A stretch of DNA of 64,000 nucleotides from Labyrinthula sp. Ha (taxonomy: Eukaryota; Sar; Bigyra; Labyrinthulida; Labyrinthulaceae): contig JAALGZ010000007.1 in NCBI GenBank assembly GCA_015227615.1, positions 1,364,001-1,428,000 of the forward strand. Direction: 5' to 3'. Positions 10,858 to 21,497 of this stretch are shown piece by piece. Within the stretch, counting starts at the first letter, position 1. Every line of letters starts with the position of its first letter. The position numbers were made by a program, and so were the translations under genes. Under the pieces are notes generated by a model that did no database searches, was not told the DNA's origin, and was given only the letters and a program-made list of their open reading frames with translations.

Positions 10858-11330
10858 CGGGCCTAAAAAATTTAAATAAATAATGGTGTAACAAGACTAT
10901 GAAGGTTAAAACATTATATTTAGAATCCCGCATTCAGATATAAACAGAACCTTTACGAACCTCTGCTGAGCACGTTGTGACAAATATTTTAATACTCAGC
11001 TGTCACACAAGTCCCAGCTTTTGCAAGGGAATAAAAAAATGGAACAAGGTAGAAATTTTGGCGATAACAGATAGTAAAAGATCATTCACGAAAAGATACA
11101 ACTCGATAACTAAAAACTTGAAAATAGAAACAGTAATAAAATAGAACTATCTAGGATCTATATTTTATGGTCATGTAATTAGTTCCGATGTTATAGTCAA
11201 AAAGTTTCAGAAGTGCATAATCACATAAACAGGTTCAGATATACTCTTTTAACAGCGAATGTCTACAAGAAAAGAAAAATATACCAAGGATAATAATTGT
11301 TGCACCAATAACATATTTTGATCAAACTAC

Positions 11331-12116
11331 CCCGAACTCATAAATAAACGAAGTTTTGTCCAAAGTATCCTTAAAACTTAAGAAAGTCGTTAACAAACTT
11401 GACCATTATGACTTTGAACTTGGGGAAGAAGATCTGGACCTGGTAAAGATCTGAACCTGGTAAAGATAGTTAATTTTCTATGAAAATTTATATATCAGAG
11501 ATAACAATCATTGTGAATAAGAAGCCCAGTGCTATCAGAAAACATCAGAAACTTGATCCTTCTCCTGTACCTCTATTCAGACCTATATAGTATTAGGGAG
11601 TTATGGCCTTATCTGGAGAAGACAATGATCATCAGATATATCACCGCCCTTACAAATAACAAGCCAAACTCTAGCAGAAGAGACCCAGGAACATAACAGG
11701 GAATAACGAAGGAAAAGGAAACATAAAAAGAGTGTCACCATTTCCCAAATTTCGTCAAAGATACACCATAGAAAACCTCTTCACATATAATATGTGCAGA
11801 AGAAACTCAGTCATGGTCACAACAACAACAAAAACAAAAAAATAAATCAAGGCAGTAGAGGTATAGTTCCAATAAACTATATCTAACTCATAGAATAAAC
11901 AAACAACTCCACAGCTAGAACAGAAAGGTGACCAAATTATGCAAATCATGGGCCTGGAAGGTTAACTACCATAAGCGAAACCAATAGTCAAAACACCATC
12001 TCCTTAACTAGAAACCATCTCAATACATTCCAAGAAAAATAAACGCAAAAGGAGGAAGGAAACCCAGCTACCAAAGGTAAGAATCTTCAAAACCTCGAAG
12101 AAAGCTATGAACTCAT
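11331..12116. other. AT-rich non-coding region after the LINE
   Basis: Possibly the decayed 3' part of the LINE. Near 11435-11465 a phrase is duplicated in tandem (GAACCTGGTAAAGAT, with a one-base variation of its first copy). No other feature is recognised. Confidence 0.35.
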
Positions 12117-12374
12117 CTAAAAATAATAGAAATCCTCACCTTTCAATAGATTTGCAGCTTTCATGAGACAGAGAAACTTAAACATGCTTGGAATGATTTG
12201 AAGAATAATTGGATAACGAATCTTGCTGCAGCAAAGAAGTACATCTAGAAAACCACCCAAATTCTTTAACATATCATTAATTCTGCGTAGAACATGGATA
12301 TGAAGTATATAGGGACCCATAGGAACAACAACTTGAAGCCAAGAATACCTTGACCGCTTGAAATGGGCGCACAT
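12117..12374 (-). pseudogene. Ty3/gypsy-type reverse transcriptase fragment
   Basis: 85-codon open frame on the minus strand. In order it shows CAHFKRS..YSWLQVVVPMG, corresponding to the 'KCxF....yLGHvvs..G' block; then LKNLGGFLD, corresponding to 'vkelrsFLG'; then AANLLKGEDF, corresponding to 'pLt.LLkkg..f'. This is the thumb/connection region of gypsy-like polyproteins. Spacing fits the family but the residues are heavily decayed. No LTRs were found. Confidence 0.45.
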
Positions 12375-15300
12375 GAGAATCTTTCATCTCTTTATGCAAT
12401 TTTCCCTTTCATAAATTTTTTATGTGGATTGCATCATATCGGATGGAATTTTGAGAAATCATGTAATTGGACCTAGACAGATATTTTGGTCAACCAGTTA
12501 CATAGAATCGTACAGATGAACAAATCAGAAGGTGATGTCAAGATGGAACACAACGGAGGGCTTAATAATAGGAAAGACTGATAAACTTAGTATCATAGTA
12601 CATAGCTCTTAATGATAGTTTTAGGGCCGTTGCAGGGTTAGGTGATGAAGCTCAGTTAATTGGCTTGAGAACTGAAACTTGAACTACTAGTATATCATGA
12701 GATGTCAAATTAGTGCACACAGTAGTTACACATAAAACAGAGAGTCTAAAACTAGAGAAAAAAAGCCCTGGCACATTCTTCGAGTATGTATTCCACATGC
12801 TTAGAGGATAAAATAATCTTGCATGTGGTGTGAAGGCTGGAAGTTAACTTTTAATGTTAAGAGTTGAATAAATAGTACATCGATGGGTATGAGCACTTCT
12901 CTGTGGCAGTGCTCTTATCTACTCGAAATGAACTACCGAACAATTAGATATCAAAAAGCGAGGCATAGTTGCTAATAAGCACGTTGAAAATTTAAATAGA
13001 AGTCAATTAGGTACTTAAATTATCAAAACAAAGCTTTTTACTCAGTTGTGTCAATGTGGGGAATAAAAAAAGATCTTCATACTTATGAAAGTTTTTTATT
13101 TTCCCTGATCTCTTCACTCTAAGTCGCAGTACTCTTAACAGTTTTTTTATTTTGTTTTTTAGGTTGCTACTAGCTATTGTCTTTTATTCTTGATTTACCT
13201 TAGACAATGTCGAAAGATTGATTATGATCTAATTTCCCAGGATACTATCTTGCTAATTATATCCTATCAATTGGTAATAAACTTATAATCAATAATTGAT
13301 AGCTGGTTAAATGTGCACATGCTATATAGACGTAAGAAATGGGAAGTTCTTGAATGAATTCTTATTTAAAGAGTAAGGGAACATTTAGTTACACATGAGG
13401 TAGAGACAAGAGTGTTTATTACTAATCTGTTGAGGTGCTACGCATTTCTAACACTCAACCTGCATGAAATACATATAGTGGGTAGGTTAATAACCCCAAT
13501 GAAATGGGTTACTCTTAATTGAGAAGAAAAGTGAATAGTAATCTTTTGAAATACCGAGGGATGTTGGTAAGTGTATGTTGATGAATATCATGAACGCCAC
13601 TTCATTGCTTTTGTCGATTCCAGATATAATCAGGAGCTTCTGTAACGACTATAAACTTGCAAAGGCCAGATTTTTGGCAATAGGGTTAGAGAAGTCAAAT
13701 TAGGAATCATAACCATGTTTTTTCAGATACCACACAGTTTTTAAGAAATTTTCAAAGTCATATCCTTTAAAATGGCGAGAAGTACATGGGGGCACGGTAT
13801 TGTGAGTGCCTAAAAGACTAAGTATAAGATTAGATGCTAGTGAGATCCTATCGGAAGATGAACTGACTTTTAAAAAATGCATACAGGGTTATAGAAAATA
13901 TTGTAGATTTATATGATGCAAACAAAGTAGAGAAAAACTCACAACAGCATATTCTCATACGCGAAAGACATTCGTTCCTACTAGTGTCATGCTATGTGCT
14001 GTCACTTGAGACAAAGCATCTCTTCTCAATCATAAAATATCTAAGTGATAGGGCTGTAAAAATATCTAAATGTTTTACTGTCACTCAAAATACATTTTAG
14101 TTTTTATAACAGCTTGAGAACATTCATAATCCCTGGTAAATGCTAGGGTTAGACTTAGTTGCCGTAATATTGACATTACATATACCACCTCAGATGGCAG
14201 CTTACCATCATAATCTAAGTATAAGGTATTTGCTTCCCTTTCCATTTAATATTTGTGCAATTTCACTGACTCTACTATATGGAAACTACAAGTAATAAAT
14301 ATCTAATAATAATCTCTTGGCGAAGTTTGAAAACATTGTTAAAACATATCTGAGCTTCATAAAAGTCAACTACCTCGACCACAAGCACATTTTACCAGTT
14401 TGTAATGCTCCAAATCCTGTTGGTGTGTAATTCGAAACATATTTTACTTTCTCTGAAATGGCCAACTGCACTTTTATTATAGAGATTGCACGTCTGCGAC
14501 CTAATATTTTTGCGTACAAATATTGTTACTAGGTTTCCCCATCTTGGAAACCCATTTGAGTGCAAAGATCAACATTTGAATAAAAGCAAGGGACATTGAC
14601 AGAAATCGATAACATATTTCCCTGCCTTTGTAGTTATTAAGCTTGGTGTATATATTTTCTTAGGGGAGTTACTATAAATTTGATATAGGCAGGATATCCT
14701 GACAGGTACGCGTCAAACTTCTAAGTAAGTTACCATAGGAAAAATAAGTGAGCATACATTATACCGTACCAGACAAATATTCTTGAAAATAATTTTGAAG
14801 CAACTAAAGTGTGTTTTTTCCGTAATAGTTTGGGTGGTTATCACAAAGTTGAATCTATTGGTATCAGCATCCTGTGTTCTGTTATCATGCTGAGCGATGC
14901 TGATCTTTAAAAATCTCAAAGCAACTACTCCACTCATCGGTATCTACAATCTAATTAATATACAACATCGTATGCGAGGGCTATGAAACCAATTCTTCAA
15001 ATCATAGCTAGCCCCAATAGAAGTTCTATGATTAAATGCTTGAGAAATAGATGTTCGAACACTGAAGGAATCTCTGTATAAACTTTGAAGAATTCATTTT
15101 GGCAGAAATACTAGCAGGCAATGCCCCATGCCTTTTGTCCGTTACTTTTAGTAGAGCTCAAATCAGTGAGACATATGAATGATGAACGAAATAAACGAAA
15201 CAAAGCTAGCATGGACTTACTTCTAAAGACTAATTGAGCAAGGTATGTAGATTAGCATGTTGGGTTAGATGAATGGTGCTACTAGGGAGCCGGAACAATC

Positions 15301-16697
15301 TAATGTTTGAAATACGAAACTCTAAGCTCCCCTTTGAAGTGGCTGTTGATTATAGTTTTATAGGCATGGTATGTTCGCTCTGCCTTATTGCTGTGGATTT
15401 ATATGTCGGATGTTGGACTTAATGATCTATTATGTACTACTGTGATCCTCCAGCAAATTGAATAATGTCCCGCACTCGACTCCCGTAAATTTAATTTTAG
15501 CCTTTAATTCCGTAATGGCATGTTCAAAGACTACGAAGTTTTTTCAAATTTACTTCATCTCCTGCCGAAGTTGTTATAGCAGCTTTTACGAGCTATTAAT
15601 CGAGATTTTTTTCAAAGTAAATGACTACTGGTGAGTAGAAAGGTGGGTTTGTTTTTTAAGGAAAACATAATAAGGACGGTTAACAACAATTGCACCCCAT
15701 ATGGCAGGCATGAAACTTTGAAATAAATTTTATTGGTATTCATACTAGGGTATTTAACAAGAATATAATTGAAGTTAAGCAGAAAAAACATTCCTTCGTT
15801 GGTTTTTTCAGCAGCTTCACTTTTTCCCTAAATCTTCTGGAGACTTTTTTTGACTGTGTCATGGATTAATATGATTCGTGAAGCAAAAAATTTGCCCAAG
15901 AGTATTTTGTTCTCCTTTCTGACGTTCCCCATATTCAAAAACTATAACGACTAAGTATATTCCGTGAAAATATACATGCCGTGGAGAGCTCGGCCCCGTT
16001 GAGCGTTGAACCTCCGCCAATGGACAATGAAGCCACTATTTAAAATCTTCATATTAGTAAGACCCATGCCTTGCGTGGGTGAACAGTTATTCTTATGAAC
16101 TGTCAATGTAGAAGTATAGATCAGAAGCTCTTATAAAGCAAGAGCAGTGTATGATCTCAGTGAGTTAATAAATCCGAGACCTCCTTCTTTACCTACGCAA
16201 AATTGTTTGCGCATCTAAGATGGATTTGCAAGGTAACATTTATGCCTTTTTTTTTATCAATAAATAACGACATTCTCTTCTGGGAGTACTCGATCTTCCG
16301 AGGAATTGAATGAAAAGACTATTTAGACTTTGCCTATCCCGACTCATAAGATGCATCCTTCTCCAGCTTAATCCAACGCAAGCACTAGGACATATGAACA
16401 AAACCAATATTCTCAAAACATGGGACATAAACATCCTAAAAATAATAAAAGAAATCAAAAGTGTTAGCTAGAAGCGCGGTCAGCAATGGAAAAGGATATA
16501 GAACTAGCAAAATCCTCAAGAAAGTTTGGAAGACACCACTTAACACATAATCCTTCTGCAACTAAAAACCGGAACTAGCCTCTGGAACACTTTGACATAC
16601 CACTGGAACACTTCGAACCCTGTCCTCCTCCCCTTCATTCACCACCACCCGGGGAGAACGAGCTATCCCCGTCACATGTACGCCCCTACCTAGAAAT
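12375..16697. other. Long gene-poor AT-rich region
   Basis: No frame of a recognised family on either strand, no tRNA and no clear repeat. Short open frames (for instance minus 13700-13882, 14713-14937 and 16240-16458) show no conserved motif and look like chance. The stretch 16600-16697 is noticeably richer in C and G. Confidence 0.4.
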
Positions 16698-16732
16698 CAC
16701 GTGCACAACATCTCCATCCACAACTATAAATA
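16698..16732 (+). promoter_or_regulatory. Promoter-like cluster: CACGTG and TATA box
   Basis: A palindromic CACGTG at 16698-16703 is followed 21 bp later by TATAAATA at 16725-16732, downstream of a C-rich segment (16611-16690). The arrangement resembles a pol II core promoter and could be an old LTR promoter or serve an unrecognised transcript. No gene start follows that I can identify. Confidence 0.3.
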
Positions 16733-17062
16733 AGAGACGCAAACAAGAAGAACTTCTACAACTCAAAAATTTGGTTCATTGCATATTAGGTCAACCTACT
16801 GTATATCTCCCATGTATACCTGAAGTAGCTTCTGGTGTCATCCGCTTTTTGGACAGCTAATCGAAAGTAGCTTAGTTGGACCTCTACGTATACGACAATC
16901 ATCTTGTAGAACATGAGGAAAAATGACAAGAGAAGTATAGAACTTGTGCAGACCATCTCGATAAAGTCAGAAAAGGAACAGGGAATTTTTTCTTTTGCAA
17001 TTGGAGCTTTAAATATAATGTTTGGCAATATCTCAATTTCTTTCATGATTTTTTTTGCGTGA

Positions 17063-17272
17063 TTTATTAATTTCGATTTAGATTGTTCACAAACTTTGGG
17101 AAATCACTATTTTGGGAGATCGAATGCGATAAATGACTGCAACGGGAAAACTATCGCGATCATACCAATGGTGTCACGAAACTACATGACCCAGTTTGGT
17201 TTAATGACAGTAGAACCACGAGACGAAAAGTTTCCCAGGAGAGCGGTGGGCCAACCTTGGCCAATAAGATAA
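17063..17272 (+). pseudogene. Possible retrotransposon aspartic-protease fragment
   Basis: A 69-codon open stretch bounded by stops. The segment GNHYFGRSNAINDCNGKTI (17099-17155) resembles the C-terminal 'LGmDfLsk..AviDc..k.i' part of gypsy-type retropepsins. The catalytic DTGA part was not found upstream. Base composition is more GC-rich than the flanks. It may belong to a decayed LTR element; the call rests on one short block. Confidence 0.3.
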
Positions 17273-17496
17273 ACGCATAGGCGGATTTGCAGATGTAGTA
17301 CCTTACTCCCATCTTACCTATTAACCATTAACTATTAGAGTTTGCGATTTGGGAATAGTATATAACTACGCAGGCGTAATTTACACCACTCTTCCATTAG
17401 TATCAATTACACATTTTCCAAAATTAGTAATCAAAAACCAACAGTTAAAATTAAAATGTCGCAAGATTAAAAGACATGACTATAGAACTTAAGACA

Positions 17497-17790
17497 TCGA
17501 TCAAGTGAACAAGAAAAGAGAAACTTATGCATTTGTATGAAGAGGAAAGATGTACAAGAGATGATTCAAACACAAAAAAAGAAATTGAAGCTGTTGTATA
17601 AGAATTCAAACATCTAATAAACGGCTTTTAGAATATGAAACATTAGATGGAAGAAAGTAAAAGATTGCCCAAGTGATCATGAAACAAAAAACTTATGCAT
17701 GATATGAAGGGGAAAGATGTTTAAGAGATGTTCAAAAACAAAAAATATATTCAAAGCCATCATACAAGAGTTCAAGCTCCCAAGAAAAGA
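17497..17790. repeat. Diverged tandem duplication, period about 168 bp
   Basis: Two units match in order: AAACTTATGCAT starts at 17521 and again at 17689; then GAAGAGGAAAGATGT against GAAGGGGAAAGATGT, AAGAGATG twice, ACAAAAAA tracts, and AAGAATTCAA against AAGAGTTCAA. The copies differ at many positions, so the duplication is old. No known family recognised. Confidence 0.6.
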
Positions 17791-18426
17791 ATGAATAAAA
17801 GGATAAACAGAGCACCTATCTGCTGAGAATATATTTTTGTTTCATGTGTCTACCACAACGTAATGACCTTATAATTTCTATGCTGTTAAGAAATCTAAAC
17901 TTTCTGAAACTTAGTATTTGACCTCAAGTTCTTAAAACTGTCATTTTTTCTCCTAGCCCCTAGTGTATAACAAATGTATCCACTCCAACGTATCTATGCT
18001 CAAAAGAAGGAAGTGAATTTGACTCAATCCTCATCTTCGTCAAGGGCGGAGTGGGGAGGGAGGGCTAAGTCATGGGGACCGTTTTAAAGGCGCGGGGAGT
18101 CTTTCATGCTCCCCGCTATGCTAGGATCAGGTAACTTCACATTTTATTGTTTTTTAACTATTAATATTTGTTTAGTATTTTCTAGTACACTTCACTTTGT
18201 TACTTGTCTCCTCGATTTTTTGTCTAAGTATTGGAAATTATTGTTCTGCGCATAGATTATTCAGACGAAGTATGGAAAAATCGAGAATCTGCGCAATGCG
18301 AATTTCATGGTATGGGAAATTGCGAGGAGTATCTGACTCCGGAGTCAAAAAAACGGAGCCCAAATATTCCCATAAGAAAAATAGTAACAAGGAAATTATA
18401 GAGAAAGACAGTCAATATCGTTAAGA
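17791..18426. other. Upstream region of the Nma111-like gene
   Basis: AT-rich except for a G/C-rich block at about 18035-18120 that includes GGGCGGAG-like and GGGGAGGGAGGG runs and ends in a perfect hairpin. A short open frame at 18197-18424 ends just before the protease ATG but is out of frame with it and looks non-coding. Confidence 0.4.
18092..18116. promoter_or_regulatory. GC-rich hairpin upstream of the Nma111-like gene
   Basis: GCGGGGAG (18092-18099) and CTCCCCGC (18109-18116) form a perfect 8-bp stem around a 9-nt loop. It lies about 310 bp before the start codon in otherwise AT-rich DNA. It could be a promoter element or sit in the 5' UTR. Confidence 0.4.
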
Positions 18427-21307
18427 ATGACGATAGATCCTTTTAAGGATTTAAAAGTAAAAAAATCTGCGGCAATAGTTTCCATAAAGATGTATTTTCC
18501 TAGAGACTTCGGTACAAATGAAGCTTCAAGCTCTCAAGCAACAGGATTTGTTGTAAATAAAGAGAAAGGTTTGATTCTAACAAACAAAGTAGATTTTGTG
18601 AATTATATGAGCTTAGCATGTTGTTTCTGAAGGTCCTGTAAAAGCAAGGGCAGAATTTTGGAAGCATGAGGATATAGACTTGGTTCCGGTTTACAGAGAT
18701 CCCGTACATGACTTCGGTTTTTTTCGATTTGATCCTGCGAAATTAAAGGAAACTGAACTTACTGAAATTGAGCTTTATCCAGAAGGTGCTGTTAAAGGAA
18801 ATAAAGTCCTGGTAGTTGGAAATAGTGCTGGTGAAAAACTAAGCTTTGTGGAGTCAACACTTTCTCAAATAGACCGTCTACCTCCTTCCTCTTTGGACCT
18901 AAACACCTTTTACATCACATCTTCTAACACATCAGTTGGAGGATCATCTGGTGGACCTCATCTAGACTCCCATGGAAGAGCCGTCTGCATGAATGCAGCT
19001 GAAACTTATGGAAATATAAAACTTGGACTCCCCCTTTATCGGGTTAAACGCGCATTAGAGTTTATTGAGAAGGGAGAAAAACCACCAAGGGGTACTCTTC
19101 AAGTTGGTTTCAAATATCTTACATTTGAAAACTTAAAGAAAAGCAGAGATTTAAGTGTGGAAATAGTTGAAAAAGTTCAATCTGCACATAAGAAGGCAGA
19201 GGGAATGTTAGTGGTAGAGAAAACTTTGAAAGATGGACCAGGAGCAGTAGCAGGGTTAATGAATGGTGATATTCTTCTTCAATGTAACAACAGTTATGTT
19301 CAGCAGTATATACAGCTAGCGGATATTTTCGATACTTATGTTGGAAACAAAATAAATATCCGTGTTCTGAGAGAGAATGAAGAGGTTGAGCTTGAAGCAG
19401 TCATTCAAGATCTAAGTGAACTAGAAAACTTCAGGTTTGTTGAAGTATCTAATGGTATTGTTCATGGGATGGATTACCTTTTGTGCATGGATTATAACAT
19501 ATCTGTAAAAGGAGTGATGATATCAAAACCAGGTTATATGTTTTCAAAGTTACCTTTCTATGCAATAATAAAAAAAATTGGCACTGAAGAAATAGAAAAT
19601 TTGGATGATTTTATTTCTATGATGCAGCGACTTCAAAACTCTAAACTTGTGGCTGTAAAATATCAACCGATTGAAGATCCAACTAGAACTGTGATTGAAA
19701 CCTGCTCAGTTGATAAATTGTGGTTTCCATTTGAATTGGCAACTCGAGATGATGATAAAGGAATTTGGAAATACCAATCTCTGAATAATGACAATAAACT
19801 GACGTCAATGAAAACTAAAATGAAAACTAGTAAGCAATCACCTGGAGATACATCGGACAGCACGAGGAGAAAAAGTTTGGGTCTTAATCCAAGCCACTTG
19901 GAAAACGAACTAGAAAACTCTCAATATGCAAGATGTTTGGTGGTTGTAAGTATTGATATGCCTTATAGTCTTGACAGTGATGAAGAACCTACAAAAACAA
20001 TTTTGCCAGGTATAATTCTAGATAAAAACTTGGGAATCGTTCTTACTGGTTCCACTGAGATAAAACATACAATTGTAGATGCTGCAATTACGTTTGAAGG
20101 TATAAAGAAAATTTCAGCTAAGGTATTATATATCGATCCAATATTGAATATTGTATTTCTTCAGTATAAAGTTCAAGATCTAAAGGAAGATGATGAAGAA
20201 AATTTGATTAATCCAATTTCTTTACCACTAGCGAGCTCAGCCCCAAAAGCCAAAGACACTTTAACTTACATTGGAGTGTATTCTAGATGGCAAATCTATG
20301 TGCAGGAAGTAAAGGTGCGTGGTATGAAAGATTCAATATCGCATAGTTACTATGGAGCACATAGTTGTCCAGATCCACCTTATGAATCCCTAATATTGAG
20401 TAAAGGTTCAAGAGACGGGATCTACCTTAACAAAGCAAAAGAAATAGCTGCATTTTGTGTAGAAACTGGAGAAACTCGAACCTGCACGAGAACGAAAATA
20501 ATATTTGAATCCATTAGAGGTGCTATTTTGAAAGATGACTTTGTTGCTATTCCTTCGACCAAAAGAGCTTTGCCCATAGCCATTAGTTACAATACTTTTG
20601 AGAGTGCAACATACTCATTTGGGCTTCCTAATTCATGGACAAAAAAACTGCTTAAAACAATAACTATATTTGATAGAAAACTTCTTAGAATTGGAAGAAG
20701 AATGGTTGGGCAGGAAGCGTTTGATAAGTTAAAAGAGAACGATGTAATTTTGGCCCTGAATGGAGAACCGGTAACACAAATAAAAACATATTTTGATTTA
20801 ACTTTGGAAAAAGAACGTGTTGATCTCACTATTCTTAGAGAGGGGGATGTATTTGATGTCTCTGTTCAAACTTATCCTTTTTCAACAAAAGGAGCAACAC
20901 ACTTGATCCACTTTTGTGGGCTTACTTTTCAGGAAATTCCAGATGGTGTAAAATATTACTCCAGCGAGGAAGTTATTGAATCTGGGGGTGTGTTTGTTGC
21001 ATCTGAGTTACCAGGTTCACCAGCAGAAGCTGCCTCACTTGATGACCCTGAAGACAACACCACAAGCTCAATTGTAGGGAAAATATTATTCAAGATAGGT
21101 ATAGTAGAAGTTTCCTCGTTAGATCAAGTTATTGATGCAGTTAGAAGTTATAATAATAACGAATTTATCCGTCTAGGTGCAAAACATATGAAAACAGGGG
21201 AAGTTTCTTTTCATGATATTAAACTTGATTTAGAATACTGGAAAACTCGTGAAATGAGGTTGGAGGAGAATAATAATTGGTCAACAACTATCAGACAGGG
21301 TTATTAA
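18427..21307 (+). CDS. Nma111/Deg7-like HtrA-family serine protease, two exons
   Basis: Exons 18427-18588 and 18617-21307 give 950 aa, close to the ~1000 aa of the Nma111 family. Exon 1 carries QATGFVV and LILTNK; exon 2 starts directly with the catalytic His (HVVSEGP, H55). D86 is in the family signature YRDPVHDFGFF and the nucleophile is S165 in GGSSGGP. PDZ-like regions follow (KDGPGAVAGLMNGDILL near 230-250; another near 840-880), with a second, degenerate protease half between, the usual duplicated layout. In fungi the protein is nuclear and pro-apoptotic; plant Deg7 is plastidic. No signal peptide is visible here. The splice is needed to place the catalytic His in frame. The gene is convergent with the coiled-coil gene, 190 bp between stops. 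Confidence 0.9.
18589..18616 (+). other. 28-nt intron of the Nma111-like gene
   Basis: GTAG...TTAG, 28 nt, phase 0. Removing it joins LILTNK to HVVSEGPVKARAEF, restoring the HtrA 'TNxHVV' motif. Unspliced, the reading frame runs into a TGA at 18628-18630. Confidence 0.9.
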
Positions 21308-21497
21308 GTCCAATTTAGATACTGTGTAGTTTTCTTAATCCTCGGATATGAACAAACCAAAAGCTCCAGTACCCATTACTAAGTTAATTTTGAGTCTATA
21401 TAGATTTTTCTTCCCTTATATTATATGGGCACTTTAATAATTTTATGTACATATGGAGATTATTTAGCTTGTTAGTAATTAAGAAGTAATTATCTTC

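Larger units (their letters stand above)
8842..11330 (+). mobile_element. Decayed non-LTR retrotransposon (LINE) with endonuclease and reverse transcriptase remnants
   Basis: The frame at 8842-9177 is an APE-type endonuclease fragment of ~110 codons, with the YAPH motif and the catalytic GDFNTQV motif near residues 77-83. Downstream on the same strand reverse-transcriptase blocks appear in order in different frames: LSNLKPVSILNSHFKI at about 10268-10315 (the LINE 'NYRPISLL...YKI' block), DPLSPEIF at about 10660-10683 (the 'QGDPLSP' block), a decayed FADD block (LRYLIFAEG) near 10760-10785, YLGSIF plus VISSD from 11148, and an 'LP..TYG'-like block near 11305. Frames shift and contain many stops, so it is a fossil. 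Order endonuclease-RT and motif style fit CR1/Jockey-like LINEs. 5' and 3' ends were not found. Confidence 0.78.

Noticed and set aside
16611-16690. tRNA on the minus strand (GGGTTCGAAG B box)
   Set aside because: T-arm and acceptor arms do not pair, and no anticodon arm can be drawn.
16786-17050. Gypsy RT relic on the plus strand (VYDNHLVEHEE phrase) or an 86-aa minus-strand gene
   Set aside because: The RT resemblance depends on one loose phrase interrupted by a stop, and the adjacent downstream block looks like protease, which should precede RT. The minus frame has no recognisable motif.
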